A DNA stretch of 38,832 bases from an uncultured Clostridiaceae bacterium. Lineage in GTDB: Bacteria; Bacillota; Clostridia; Lachnospirales; Lachnospiraceae. The DNA lies in the NCBI GenBank assembly GCA_946185495.1, contig CAMHJT010000005.1, positions 1 through 38,832 of the forward strand, given 5' to 3'. This document shows, one piece after another, positions 1 to 9,570 of the stretch. Position numbers and translations under genes: made by a program. Position 1 is the stretch's first letter. Each line of letters opens with the position of its first letter. The notes below the pieces were generated by a model. The model saw only the letters and a list, made by a program, of their open reading frames with translations, made no database searches and was not told the DNA's origin.

Positions 1-1670
1 TATCCCTGTACCCGCAGGTTCTGCGCCATGGACGGCGTCTTCCGGTTGATATACAGGTTGTAGGGAATACAACGGAAGGGAAGGAAAGCCATCGTATTAC
101 CGGTCAAAAACTCAAACTCTGAATTGGCCGTATTCGCTCCCTCAATGGAGACATAGAGTTTTCCTTTCACCACATTGTCCTTCATGCTGTGCAGAAACGG
201 CAGATAATCCTCTGACAGCTCCAGCTTCCCGTTATACCTAAGATCCGCAAGGGATTCATTCATGACCGCGATGATATTAGGATGAAATTCAACCTCATCA
301 GGATCCGAAACCTTGTCCGACGGATACTGCTCCACGATCTCCGCGATCTTTTTCGCGGAATAGCCTGACGGACGCTCGACCTTTGTATAGGACCAGGACA
401 GGACAAAGGATAGCGCCGTTCCGTTTTTGGCGTATTTCTGTTGGGGATGCCATACCTCCGCCTTGATTCCCAGATTCCTGATGATATTGCTGTGGAAGAA
501 AATGCCGTTAAAGGCGAGAATCACCGCCAGGCATATCCCCGCGCACACAGCCCTTCTTTTCAGACCGGCGCCCTTGTATCCCTTAAGGCTTAACAGCATG
601 GACTCAAAGGTAATGATGTATACCACGCCCCATACGCCTGTCAGATCCAGCGAATAGGAAAAATTAGCCGCGACATTCATCGCCGTCTTGGCTGACTGGA
701 TATCCGTTGCCAGGATCGGGCAACCCCTGAACACCCACACATAATAGTTGGCGATCGTTGCGGCGAAAACGAGCAGCAAAAGCGTCATAGCGGCGTACTG
801 GGTGCGGTTGATGATCGTGTATAAGACGATCCAGAGCATAACGTAGATCAGCATGTTGAACACAAACGCCCAGTCATCCATCCGCTTCAGCATCTGTTTG
901 AGATAAAACCCGTTAAACCGGTCAGCCATCATATAGCAAAGCACCGGGGACGCGAAGAAAAACAGTCTCGATACCAGCTTGCTGGTATCAAATTCCTTCT
1001 TGCAGGTCTTCCTGATCAATTGATCCACCCTTGAAAATGGAAAACAGATAAAGACCAGCGCCAGCAGGAAAAAGACATACATATCACGCACAGCCGCCAT
1101 ATTGTAATAATGAAAGCTGAAGGTAACGCCCAGGCGGTTCTCATTTTCCTCTCCGTCTATGGTAAGCTGGCCGAACAGCTTCCCTTTCTGCGGATACGTA
1201 AACACGCCGAAGCCCTGCGGATTCTGCGCCTCCTCAACGATCACCCGCAGCGTGTACCATTGCTCCCTTGAAAAAGTCACAGGATCATCAAACCGGAAAT
1301 GCACCGGCTTTGTCGTCCGGATCTTGGAAAGCTTCTTCTCGGAGGCCTGCAGCAGCCTGCCGTCCCCATCCAACACCTGAAGGATGACATTTCCGGTGGC
1401 AGCCTGGTTGCCCTGATTGGAAAAACGCATGGAGATCCGGTCAAGACTGCCGTCCCAGCCCCTGAACTGCTGTTCAAAGGTCTTATCTCCCTGAAACTCC
1501 ACGACCACAGGATTTAACAGGTTCTTCTTTGAGATCTTGACACGCGCCTCATGGTCACTGTAATATACGCCTTTATTAACCAGTATGAAGATCATGCCGA
1601 ACACTACAAGCAAAATGGATATGCATTTTTTGATAACAAGCGTTTTGTCATTCTTCCACATTTCTTTCAT
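1..1670 (-). CDS. LTA synthase-like/sulfatase-family membrane protein (3' end truncated by window edge)
   Basis: Manual reverse translation gives an open frame from the ATG at 1670 to the window edge (MKEMWKNDKTLVIKKCISILLVVFG...); several hydrophobic segments, then NIIAVMNESLADLRYNGKLELSEDYLPFLHSM...ANSEFEFLTGNTMAFLPFRCIPYNLYI, typical of LTA-synthase-like sulfatases. Absent from the ORF track because it is incomplete. Confidence 0.82.
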   Translation of the reverse strand, partial: MKEMWKNDKTLVIKKCISILLVVFGMIFILVNKGVYYSDHEARVKISKKNLLNPVVVEFQGDKTFEQQFRGWDGSLDRISMRFSNQGNQAATGNVILQVLDGDGRLLQASEKKLSKIRTTKPVHFRFDDPVTFSREQWYTLRVIVEEAQNPQGFGVFTYPQKGKLFGQLTIDGEENENRLGVTFSFHYYNMAAVRDMYVFFLLALVFICFPFSRVDQLIRKTCKKEFDTSKLVSRLFFFASPVLCYMMADRFNGFYLKQMLKRMDDWAFVFNMLIYVMLWIVLYTIINRTQYAAMTLLLLVFAATIANYYVWVFRGCPILATDIQSAKTAMNVAANFSYSLDLTGVWGVVYIITFESMLLSLKGYKGAGLKRRAVCAGICLAVILAFNGIFFHSNIIRNLGIKAEVWHPQQKYAKNGTALSFVLSWSYTKVERPSGYSAKKIAEIVEQYPSDKVSDPDEVEFHPNIIAVMNESLADLRYNGKLELSEDYLPFLHSMKDNVVKGKLYVSIEGANTANSEFEFLTGNTMAFLPFRCIPYNLYINRKTPSMAQNLRVQG

Positions 1671-1689
1671 CTTCCGCCGTCTCGCTTTC

Positions 1690-2424
1690 TCACACATAGT
1701 ATTTTTTTACGCCATTCACCGCATATCGCAGGAAGCTGACCGCCGCCCTCGGTCTTGAAAGCCCTGCCTTTACATAGGTCCGGTAGGTCATCACCGCAGA
1801 ATGCAGCTTATTGCCTGACTTGCTGTGCTTATCCACCCTGTATTTCAGAAGCGGCTCATTGATTCCGTAGGCTTTCCTGTATTTTTTCATAACCCTGAGC
1901 CACAGGAGATAATCCTCATGCACCTCGTCTGCTTCCATCGGAAACTCAAGCAGCACATCCCGTTTTACAACGGCAGAGGAATTATTGATCCAATTCTGCC
2001 CCAGCAGATCCTCATAGGTCAAAACGTCCTTCACCGGAATGACACGACCTGTCAGCATCCCCTCTGCCGTCATCAGTTCCCTCGCGGTACAGCACAAAAT
2101 CCCGCCTGTCTGTTCCAACCGCTTAAGCTGCCGGGCAAGCTTTCCGTCTGCCCAGTAATCATCTGCATCCAGAAAGGCGATCCACTCTCCGCGCGCCTCA
2201 CGCACCCCGCGGTTTCTGGTTGCGGATACACCCATATTATTGTGATTTTTGAGATATCTTACTCTGGAATCATCTGCATAGGACTTCATGATATCATCTG
2301 CCGGCTCCACTGATCCGTCCTCTATGACGATCAGCTCAAGCGGCACCTCCTGCCGCAGCACTGAATCCACCGCCTCACGCACCGTCGCCCGGCTGTTGTA
2401 AACCGGCATGATCACTGAAACCAT
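1690..2424 (-). CDS. Family 2 glycosyltransferase
   Basis: MVSVIMPVYNSRATVREAVDSVLRQ...LIVIEDGS...SATRNRGVREARGEWIAFLDADDYW GT-A/GT2 motifs. Confidence 0.9.
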   Translation of the reverse strand: MVSVIMPVYNSRATVREAVDSVLRQEVPLELIVIEDGSVEPADDIMKSYADDSRVRYLKNHNNMGVSATRNRGVREARGEWIAFLDADDYWADGKLARQLKRLEQTGGILCCTARELMTAEGMLTGRVIPVKDVLTYEDLLGQNWINNSSAVVKRDVLLEFPMEADEVHEDYLLWLRVMKKYRKAYGINEPLLKYRVDKHSKSGNKLHSAVMTYRTYVKAGLSRPRAAVSFLRYAVNGVKKYYV

Positions 2425-2504
2425 GTTACACCTTCCATCTTCCGCTCTAAAAACAACTACTCGATCTCTCTCCGGACTTTTAAGCCCCGTACTGTTATTG
2501 CCTT

Positions 2505-4064
2505 CTATTTTGTCTTGATCTTGCTCCGGTCATAGACGTTGGTGGGCCGTTTGCCGCATTTTGTCATCTTGTTCTTTTTGGATGTCACAGTAGACTTCAC
2601 ACATACATTCAGGCCATATCTTCCGGTCTTCTTGATCGTATTTCCCTTCACCGTCGCCTTCGAACTGGTCACGACAAAAATGCCGTCCTTCGGGCTGTTT
2701 TTGATCTGATTCTTCTCAATAGTCGCGCTGGAATTCGTGGTCACCACAATGCCGCAGGCATCCTGCGTCTTTTTGTTTTTCTTCTTTTGAGTCAGCTTAT
2801 TCCTGCTGATCACATTCTTCGCGCTCTTTACCAGGCGGATGCAGTCGCTGTTGCCGCCGCCGGTGGCAGAGGCCTTGACATCCATTGTCACACTGTTGCC
2901 GGAGACCTCGCACTCGTTCGCTCCCTGCAGCCAGATGCCGTATCCGCTGTTGTTCATGGTGATGGAGTTATTTCTCACCTTCACGCCCTTCAGCGTGTAA
3001 TCCCCCTTCGGCGCATCTTTTTTCTTCGCCGTCAGCTTCTCACCGTACAGGGAAATACCGTAGGCCGTTGTCTTGTATTTATAATCAGATACCTGAATCT
3101 GATTATTTTCTATCACAGATGACGCGTCATTGTCAATAGACATGCCTCCGGAAAGCGGCGTATAAAAATTGTTGTGTCCCTGTACCATGCTCCGGAACAG
3201 AATACCGGCGCCGCATCGGTCCACCTTGTTGCCGCTGATCACCGAATCCTTGAAATTGGTCGCGATCATCGCATATCCCTTAATGTCATGGAACGTATTA
3301 TTGGTGAACTTTATGTTGGTAAAATAGGATCCCGCCACCGCGCTGTGGGTACCCAGGCCGCGCTGCAGATTATAGAACACGCAGTTGTCTACCGTAATGT
3401 TGCGGCAGGGTGTGTCATCAAAGCCCGGATATTTCGGGAAATGTGTCTTATTATGCAGCACGTCAAACTGGAGTGCCTCATTGTTTGCTGTATTGGATGT
3501 ATCCCCTTTGCCATAGAAATCCCGGAAGGTACACTGTTCAAATGTCACGTCCTCGCAGCCCGCCAGCTCCACATGATGTCCCTCGTAGACATTCTCAAAA
3601 ACCATATTCTGAAAGACGATATGGCTGCCATGACCGAGCCGGATCATCGAAACATCGCACTTCCTGTCCTTACCGTTGCCGTTGAAGGTTCCGCCCTCAA
3701 TCCTGATATCGTGGTAGCCACCGTACCCGGTGTAGGATTCCTCCTCCCTGCCGAGGCGGACCATACTCTTGTCCGCGCCCCGCATCAGCGTACAGCCGTT
3801 CATCCTGATCGTCGTATAGCTGTATACCTTTAGCAGCGTGTCCAGTTCATAGGTGCCGGCCGGCATCGAAATCTCATAGAGCACCTCTCCGGACTGATCC
3901 TCCAACGCCGTATCCAGCGCCTGCTGGATCTGCTTGCCAATGCTCCTTCCATCCTCAAAGGTAACCTCGATCTGTTTTGTCTCCTGTGCCTTTGCCGATC
4001 CTCCCGTAACCATCAGGCACAGGGAAACAGCCACGATGAACAAACCCTTTTTTATTCCTGTCAT
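2505..4064 (-). CDS. Secreted right-handed parallel beta-helix repeat protein
   Basis: N-terminal signal peptide (MTGIKKGLFIVAVSLCLMVTGGSAKAQ) and many N-x-I/V-x-x-N-x-I beta-helix rungs (ENNQIQVS, VRNNSITMNN, VSGNSVTMD, IEKNQIKNS, VKGNTIKKT). Confidence 0.82.
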   Translation of the reverse strand: MTGIKKGLFIVAVSLCLMVTGGSAKAQETKQIEVTFEDGRSIGKQIQQALDTALEDQSGEVLYEISMPAGTYELDTLLKVYSYTTIRMNGCTLMRGADKSMVRLGREEESYTGYGGYHDIRIEGGTFNGNGKDRKCDVSMIRLGHGSHIVFQNMVFENVYEGHHVELAGCEDVTFEQCTFRDFYGKGDTSNTANNEALQFDVLHNKTHFPKYPGFDDTPCRNITVDNCVFYNLQRGLGTHSAVAGSYFTNIKFTNNTFHDIKGYAMIATNFKDSVISGNKVDRCGAGILFRSMVQGHNNFYTPLSGGMSIDNDASSVIENNQIQVSDYKYKTTAYGISLYGEKLTAKKKDAPKGDYTLKGVKVRNNSITMNNSGYGIWLQGANECEVSGNSVTMDVKASATGGGNSDCIRLVKSAKNVISRNKLTQKKKNKKTQDACGIVVTTNSSATIEKNQIKNSPKDGIFVVTSSKATVKGNTIKKTGRYGLNVCVKSTVTSKKNKMTKCGKRPTNVYDRSKIKTK

Positions 4065-4177
4065 ATCCTTGTCCTCCTGTCAAAATGCAGTTTTCATCAT
4101 TATAACACACTTTTTCCCCTTAAACCATCCCTTAGGACCTGTCGCGGATTATCTCACACATCTTCCCTGTTCTGCCC

Positions 4178-4687
4178 TCAACCATCCTCCCGTCCGTTCC
4201 GGAACACAAACAGCTTGCTGAATATATAATTAAGCACGACCACTGCCACGCTCACCGCCGCCTTCGCGATCATGCCCTCCACGCCAAAGACCGTCTGGTC
4301 AAGTCCCATGCCCACCAGCAGCGGCACTGCGAACACCTCCAGTATCCCCGTCACGATCCTCGCGGACAGAAACCTTAACAGCTCCGGGATCACAATCTGC
4401 GGCTTCCACTGCCTGCTGCCAAACACCCAGAGCTTGTTGGTCACAAAAGCAAAGGCGATTGCCGCCACCCACGACAAAAGGCTCGCCAGGAACACATCAA
4501 GCTGCAGACCTAGGCCGAAGATCTGAAACTCCTGGTCCCATTTTTGAAACGCCAGTTCAAACAGGCTGTAGCTCACCCAGCTCACAAGCGTTGTCATGCC
4601 ACCCCAGAAAATGTAGGAAATGATCTCACGATACTTACTGATCACCCCAAGAAGCCCGCCTGTATTTTGCCCTTCCTCCATGTCCAC
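4178..4687 (-). CDS. GtrA-like polysaccharide/teichoic acid membrane protein
   Basis: Four predicted TM segments; ISYIFWGGMTTLVSWVSYSLF and NYIFSKLFVFRN resemble the GtrA family. Confidence 0.82.
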   Translation of the reverse strand: MDMEEGQNTGGLLGVISKYREIISYIFWGGMTTLVSWVSYSLFELAFQKWDQEFQIFGLGLQLDVFLASLLSWVAAIAFAFVTNKLWVFGSRQWKPQIVIPELLRFLSARIVTGILEVFAVPLLVGMGLDQTVFGVEGMIAKAAVSVAVVVLNYIFSKLFVFRNGREDG

Positions 4688-4699
4688 TCTCTCCTCTGT

Positions 4700-4722
4700 A
4701 AAAGCGGCTTAAAGCCGCTTTT
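4700..4722. other. Perfect 11-bp hairpin with U-rich flank immediately upstream of the GtrA-like gene
   Basis: aaaagcggctt-a-aagccgctttt; ends about 13 nt before the minus-strand start codon at 4687. Confidence 0.6.
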
Positions 4723-4763
4723 TCTTTCTGATTTCCAGACGCCAGCCCATACAGTTTTTCTAA
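4714..4763 (-). repeat. Dispersed intergenic repeat, copy C
   Basis: gccgctttttctttctgatttccagacgccagcccatacagtttttct aligns by eye with copies at 4779, 12328, 18300, 22677 and 22737. Confidence 0.55.
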
Positions 4764-4778
4764 AAAAGCAGCTTTTCC

Positions 4779-4826
4779 GCCGCCTTTTCTTTCCGGCCTC
4801 CAGGCACCGGTCTATGCGGGCGGAAT
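4779..4826 (-). repeat. Dispersed intergenic repeat, copy D
   Basis: gccgccttttctttccggcctccaggcaccggtctatgcgggcgg; tandem with copy C, abutting the 3' end of the upstream glycosyltransferase gene. Confidence 0.55.
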
Positions 4827-4827
4827 A

Positions 4828-6939
4828 TCATTTTCCGCCCTTTGAACCTGTCATCTCCAGATATTTCCGGTAATTGCTTTCACTGTAAAACCACGAAGGG
4901 TCACATCTGTCAATCCCGAAAAACGCAAAGCCCTCCTCCAGAAGCTTCTGCTCCACAGCCTTACTCGCTTCCGGGCTTCCCGCCGTCTCCATGTTGAAGA
5001 GGCTCTCATCAAGTGCCATATTGACATAGCTCTTCTCAACCCTCCGGTAGACGCCGCGTTTTTCCAACTCTTTTTTCAAGGCGCAGAACGCCTTGTAGAA
5101 CTCCAGCGGCGCCTTTGCCTTTCCCGACTGGATATTGGAGCCGTCATTATAACGGTATGTGATCAGGCGCTTTTCAAGTACGGTGATCCGCTTTGCCAGC
5201 GCAAGCGCGCAACGCACAAAAAAAACATCATTCGCATTCTTCGTATTCTGGAATTGCAGCCCCTGTTTTCTCACAAACTCTGCCCGGAACAGCTTCGACC
5301 AGGGGCAGGCTGTCGTCACCTGGAAGATATGCCCCGGCACCGATCTGGAAGAAAACGGGATCACATCCGGCAGGTACCGCATTCTCAGCACCCAGTTCAT
5401 CTCCTCCTTGCGGTTCGTCTTCATATCAAGCCGCCAGGCCTCAAACAGCACAATATCCGCCATCTCATATTTGGCCTTATAATAGGTCTCCTCACACAAG
5501 CGCTCATGAAAGATGTCGTCGGCGTCCAGAAAAAGGAAATACTCTCCCGACGCCTCCTGCATGCCGTGATTTCTGGCAATCCCGGCGCCCTGGTTTTTCT
5601 GGTGCACCACCTTGATCCGGCTGTCCTTTGCCGCATACTCCGCCAGAATATCCGGCGTGCTGTCAGTGGAACCGTCATTCACGCATACGATCTCAATGGA
5701 GGACAGCGTCTGGCGGATCAGCCTGTCCAGGCACTCACGTAGATACTTTTCGGCATTGTACATGGGAATGATCACGCTGACGCAGATCCGGTCGGGATGA
5801 AGCTCCCTTTTTTCCCCTGTCAGCTTTCTCCTGATGCTGTACAGGGTGCAGGCCGCCCCCTTCTGCCGGAGATTGACACCCGCGTGGTAAGCCTTCGCCG
5901 GATACTTTGTCAGGCCGTTTCCAACCCGGTAGGCATAAGAATCCTTGATTTTTTTAAGCTTCTTCTGCTCCTTTTCCCGGATCTCCTTCTGCTTTCTCTC
6001 CTGTGACAACCGTTCGTCAAGCGGCCTGCGAACAAGCTGTGTATAGGCCAGCCTGTCCTCAAAGGAACACGCCGCAAGGGCTGCGTCAAGCTCCTCCGCC
6101 TTCAGCCCCTTTACCTCCTTCGCCGCGTTGTTCTGCATCACATAGCACCTGTGGAAAATTGCCTTTTGAAGCAGTTCATCCTGAAAATCAAATCCGGACA
6201 GGAACCTGTTATACTCGCGCAGGCACACATAGTACCCGTAGGAACGCTTAAACGCCTGATCATCCGTCATCGTGGAGCCTTCCCTGACTCTCCTTTTATA
6301 AAAAGGCACCGCCATATGCTTCGCGCGCTTCGCGAGCAGAATCACCTGCGCTGAAAAGAGCTGGTCCTCATGAACGATTCCCTCATAAAAACGGATTCCA
6401 TTCTCGATCAACAGCGAGCGTCTTGGCATCTGCAGGCAGGCCGACGGCCTGTAATAGATCAGGTTCTCCATCCTGGCAAACAACTCCGGTCCCGATACCA
6501 CCTCGCCAAACAGTCCGGGCCTGCGATAGTAATCCTTATAAACCGGGAATTTCTGTTCCAGTTCAGGACTCTCATAAAACGCCTCCGCATCAAAATAAAT
6601 ATTGTCCAGATCCTGCTTTTTTGATTCGGTATAAAGCGTCATGAGCATATCGTCGGCAATATAGTCGTCACTGTCGAGAAAATATACATACTCGCCAGTG
6701 GCGGCGTCAAGCCCCGCGTTTCTGGCAGAGGACAGGCCGCCGTTTTCTTTTCGCACGATCTGAATCCGTCCGTCGCTTCGCGCGTAGCGCTCAACAATCT
6801 CCATGGATCCATCCGGGGAACCGTCATCCACACAGATCACCTCAATATCCTGAAGCGTCTGTCTAAGCGCCGATGTGAGGCACTCTTCTATATACTGCTC
6901 CACATTATAGACCGGTATGATCACAGATACCTTACTCAT
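4828..6939 (-). CDS. Two-domain GT2 glycosyltransferase (tandem GT-A fusion)
   Basis: Two GT2 start motifs in one ORF: VSVIIPVYNVEQYIEECLTSALRQTLQDIEVICVDDGSPD and VSVIIPMYNAEKYLRECLDRLIRQTLSSIEIVCVNDGSTD, each with a FLDxDD motif. Confidence 0.9.
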   Translation of the reverse strand: MSKVSVIIPVYNVEQYIEECLTSALRQTLQDIEVICVDDGSPDGSMEIVERYARSDGRIQIVRKENGGLSSARNAGLDAATGEYVYFLDSDDYIADDMLMTLYTESKKQDLDNIYFDAEAFYESPELEQKFPVYKDYYRRPGLFGEVVSGPELFARMENLIYYRPSACLQMPRRSLLIENGIRFYEGIVHEDQLFSAQVILLAKRAKHMAVPFYKRRVREGSTMTDDQAFKRSYGYYVCLREYNRFLSGFDFQDELLQKAIFHRCYVMQNNAAKEVKGLKAEELDAALAACSFEDRLAYTQLVRRPLDERLSQERKQKEIREKEQKKLKKIKDSYAYRVGNGLTKYPAKAYHAGVNLRQKGAACTLYSIRRKLTGEKRELHPDRICVSVIIPMYNAEKYLRECLDRLIRQTLSSIEIVCVNDGSTDSTPDILAEYAAKDSRIKVVHQKNQGAGIARNHGMQEASGEYFLFLDADDIFHERLCEETYYKAKYEMADIVLFEAWRLDMKTNRKEEMNWVLRMRYLPDVIPFSSRSVPGHIFQVTTACPWSKLFRAEFVRKQGLQFQNTKNANDVFFVRCALALAKRITVLEKRLITYRYNDGSNIQSGKAKAPLEFYKAFCALKKELEKRGVYRRVEKSYVNMALDESLFNMETAGSPEASKAVEQKLLEEGFAFFGIDRCDPSWFYSESNYRKYLEMTGSKGGK

Positions 6940-8245
6940 TCTTTTCTCCTGTCTTTCTATGTCCCGTCAGCCTGCCGTTCAGAGTCAGCACCCTCTTGGC
7001 CTTCAGCGCATACTGTACTGTATTGCTGTCCAGGATCTTTTTCTGCTCCTTGATCACCTTGTTTTTTTCCTTGAGCTCGGCCTTCAGCTGTGCGCGCTCC
7101 TCCTTGAGCTCATCACGTCTCGCCTTTAACTCATCCCTTCTCGCCCGCAGGGCCTCACGTTCCTCCTTGAGTTCATCCCTGCGCTCCCTCAGCCTGCGTA
7201 CCCTGGAATTCTTCAGCTTGACCTCTTCCTTCTTCTCATTGAGCCTCCGTACCAGAAAATCGCCGGGATCAAGCTTTCGCATAAGCTGCATATCCTCATA
7301 CATCCATTCGCTGTAAAAATAATCCCGTCCGGGCACATCTAACCCGAAATGAGAGAATCCGGTATCCAGAAGAAACCGGTATACCATGCAGTAGGTTTCA
7401 AAGTTTCCCTGCAGGTCCAGCATATGCAGGAATCCGCTCAGCGCCCTGTTGAGAAAGCTCTGTTTCAGCGCTCCCTCAAAATCCGGCTTTTTCTCAAGCT
7501 CCTCCATCACCGCGGCATAGGATTCATAGGCAGACAGCGGCGCCTTAGAGGCCGTATCGCTTAAGCTGGTGCTCGTGGAGATCCGGTAGTTGATCAGCCT
7601 CTCGTCCACAACGGACATTCTCTCCGCATAATAAAACGCCATCAGCACAAAATAGGTGTCATTTGCCTGCCGCCTCGCCTCAAACTGAAGCCCGTGCTCC
7701 ACAATAAAGCTTCTCAGATACAGCTTGTTCCACGGCACGTTGGTCGCGAAATTATAAATATACTGCCCCATATCCTGCCGTGAAAACGGCCTTTGCTCCG
7801 GCACGCGCTCCATCCACAGGTAGACATTGGTCAGAATCGTCTCATCCAGCACTGTATCATAACGGTTCGCGCCGCACACCACGATCTGGGCCTCCACACG
7901 CTCCGCCTCCTCATAAAGCAGTGAAAGCGCGTTCTCCTCAAAGAAATCATCGGGATCCCAGAAGATCACATATTTGCCAGACGCCTCCAAAAGGCCGCGG
8001 TTTCTGGCCACCCCGGCGTACTGGTTCTTTTGCGAGAGCACGCGGATCCTGTCATCCGCCTCCGCGTACCGATTGAGGATTCCCGGAGAATCGTCCGTGG
8101 ATCCGTCATCCACGCAGATGATCTCTATCTCCCGGAGCGTCTGCCCCGTCACACTGTCCAATGCCTGCGGAAGATACTCCGCGACATTATACACCGGCAT
8201 CACGACTGAAACCTTTACCTCTGACATTTTTACTGCCTCCCTCAC
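6932..8245 (-). CDS. GT2 glycosyltransferase with C-terminal charged coiled-coil tail
   Basis: VSVVMPVYNVAEYLPQALDSVTGQTLREIEIICVDDGSTDDS GT2 motif; C-terminal RRLRERRDELKEEREALRARRDELKARRDELKEERAQLKAEL. Overlaps the next gene by 8 bp. Track start gives MREAVKM; the internal M may be used. Confidence 0.9.
   Translation of the reverse strand: MREAVKMSEVKVSVVMPVYNVAEYLPQALDSVTGQTLREIEIICVDDGSTDDSPGILNRYAEADDRIRVLSQKNQYAGVARNRGLLEASGKYVIFWDPDDFFEENALSLLYEEAERVEAQIVVCGANRYDTVLDETILTNVYLWMERVPEQRPFSRQDMGQYIYNFATNVPWNKLYLRSFIVEHGLQFEARRQANDTYFVLMAFYYAERMSVVDERLINYRISTSTSLSDTASKAPLSAYESYAAVMEELEKKPDFEGALKQSFLNRALSGFLHMLDLQGNFETYCMVYRFLLDTGFSHFGLDVPGRDYFYSEWMYEDMQLMRKLDPGDFLVRRLNEKKEEVKLKNSRVRRLRERRDELKEEREALRARRDELKARRDELKEERAQLKAELKEKNKVIKEQKKILDSNTVQYALKAKRVLTLNGRLTGHRKTGEKNE
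7060..7200 (-). repeat. Degenerate in-frame RRDELK(E/A) repeat encoding a coiled coil
   Basis: RRDELKEERE / RRDELKA / RRDELKEERA units in the C-terminus of the GT2 protein. Confidence 0.7.
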
Positions 8246-8296
8246 CCTGCAATTATTTGTATCTGTTCAGCAAATCTGTTCCTTCTGCCGCGCGGA

Positions 8297-9565
8297 TCAT
8301 TTGGCATGCTCCTGCAGGGCGTCTCCGAACACCATCTTCTCAATCCGCTCCGTAGCGTGTCCGTCACAGGCGCTCATGAATTTCTCCTTGAACGCCGTCA
8401 CCTTCTCCTTCTCAAAGCGGGTATCTATATGCCTGATATAATCGATCATCTCCTCGTTGGTCGTACAGATCGGTCCCGGAGCCAGCTCGTAGTAGTCATA
8501 ATAGAAGCCTCTCCAGTCAAAATAATTATCCAGATCATACGCGTAGAAGATCATCGGCTTTTCAAACAGCGAATACTCGAATACCAGCGATGAATAATCA
8601 GAGATGCAGATATCGCTGACGCAGAGCAGCTCATCGATTGTCATCGTATCTGTAAAATCCACAGCAAAGCTGCTGCATTCCTCCGGAATCGGCGGTCTCT
8701 TTCTCACAAGCGGGTGATGCTTGAAGATCAGCACATACTCATCTGAAAACGCCTTGCAGAACTGCTCAGTATCAAAGCACTTGGGCGAAGCCGCCTTCGC
8801 CACACGCCCCCTGAAGGTCGGCGCGTACAAAATGACCTTTTTGCCTTTGCTCTGCGGCAGCAGCTCTTCCAGTTTCTTTTTGGCTGCCTCAATATAAGCC
8901 GGGTCAAAAAATACGTCCGTCCGGCTGTTACCCACCGGCCGCACAATATGCTCCTCCGGCTTGATGTTCATGGCCTCCTCATACGCCCAGACAACCTCCG
9001 GGCTGCTGACCGTCACATAAGTGTAATTCTTATTAAACGGATACTTCAGCATATTTTTACGGTTTTCTCCAAAGATCAGGTCCGCTGTGCTCATGCCGAA
9101 TTTCTTGAACGCGCCGCAGCCATGCCAGAGCTGGGTCTGTATGGTTTCCTTGCGCATCGGCACAGAGCTTACCACGTTGGATGCCTCGTTGAGGAACACA
9201 TACTTAGCGTCCGCGATATCCCGGATCATCGCCTTGCACCGCTCCTGATGCTCCTTCCTGGACACAAAAGTCGTGCGCAGAAAATGCTCATGGATATCAA
9301 AATTATAATTGTTTTTCAGGTCGTCATAGATTACCTTGAAGCTGTTGGAGATCTGTGGCTGGCGGATCTCTATGAACACCACCTTGTCCTCTTTCACCGG
9401 CTGCTTCGCGTATTTCTTATAGACAGACGGATACAGATATTTCAGGGTATAGTGCTTATATACCTTATTTTTTACCCGCCTCGGCAACTTCTTCACATAT
9501 TTGTATCCCTTATATACAAAGGTCTTCCTCAGTTTATCCTTGATTGCGGACATTTCTTCACCCAC
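8297..9565 (-). CDS. CDP-glycerol glycerophosphotransferase-family protein (TagB/TagF/TarL-like)
   Basis: TQLWHGCGAFKKFG, PVGNSRTDVFFD, VILYAPTFRG, VLIFKHHP, DICISDYSSLVFEYSLFEKPMIFYAYD motifs. Confidence 0.9.
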   Translation of the reverse strand: MGEEMSAIKDKLRKTFVYKGYKYVKKLPRRVKNKVYKHYTLKYLYPSVYKKYAKQPVKEDKVVFIEIRQPQISNSFKVIYDDLKNNYNFDIHEHFLRTTFVSRKEHQERCKAMIRDIADAKYVFLNEASNVVSSVPMRKETIQTQLWHGCGAFKKFGMSTADLIFGENRKNMLKYPFNKNYTYVTVSSPEVVWAYEEAMNIKPEEHIVRPVGNSRTDVFFDPAYIEAAKKKLEELLPQSKGKKVILYAPTFRGRVAKAASPKCFDTEQFCKAFSDEYVLIFKHHPLVRKRPPIPEECSSFAVDFTDTMTIDELLCVSDICISDYSSLVFEYSLFEKPMIFYAYDLDNYFDWRGFYYDYYELAPGPICTTNEEMIDYIRHIDTRFEKEKVTAFKEKFMSACDGHATERIEKMVFGDALQEHAK

Positions 9566-9570
9566 CTTTT

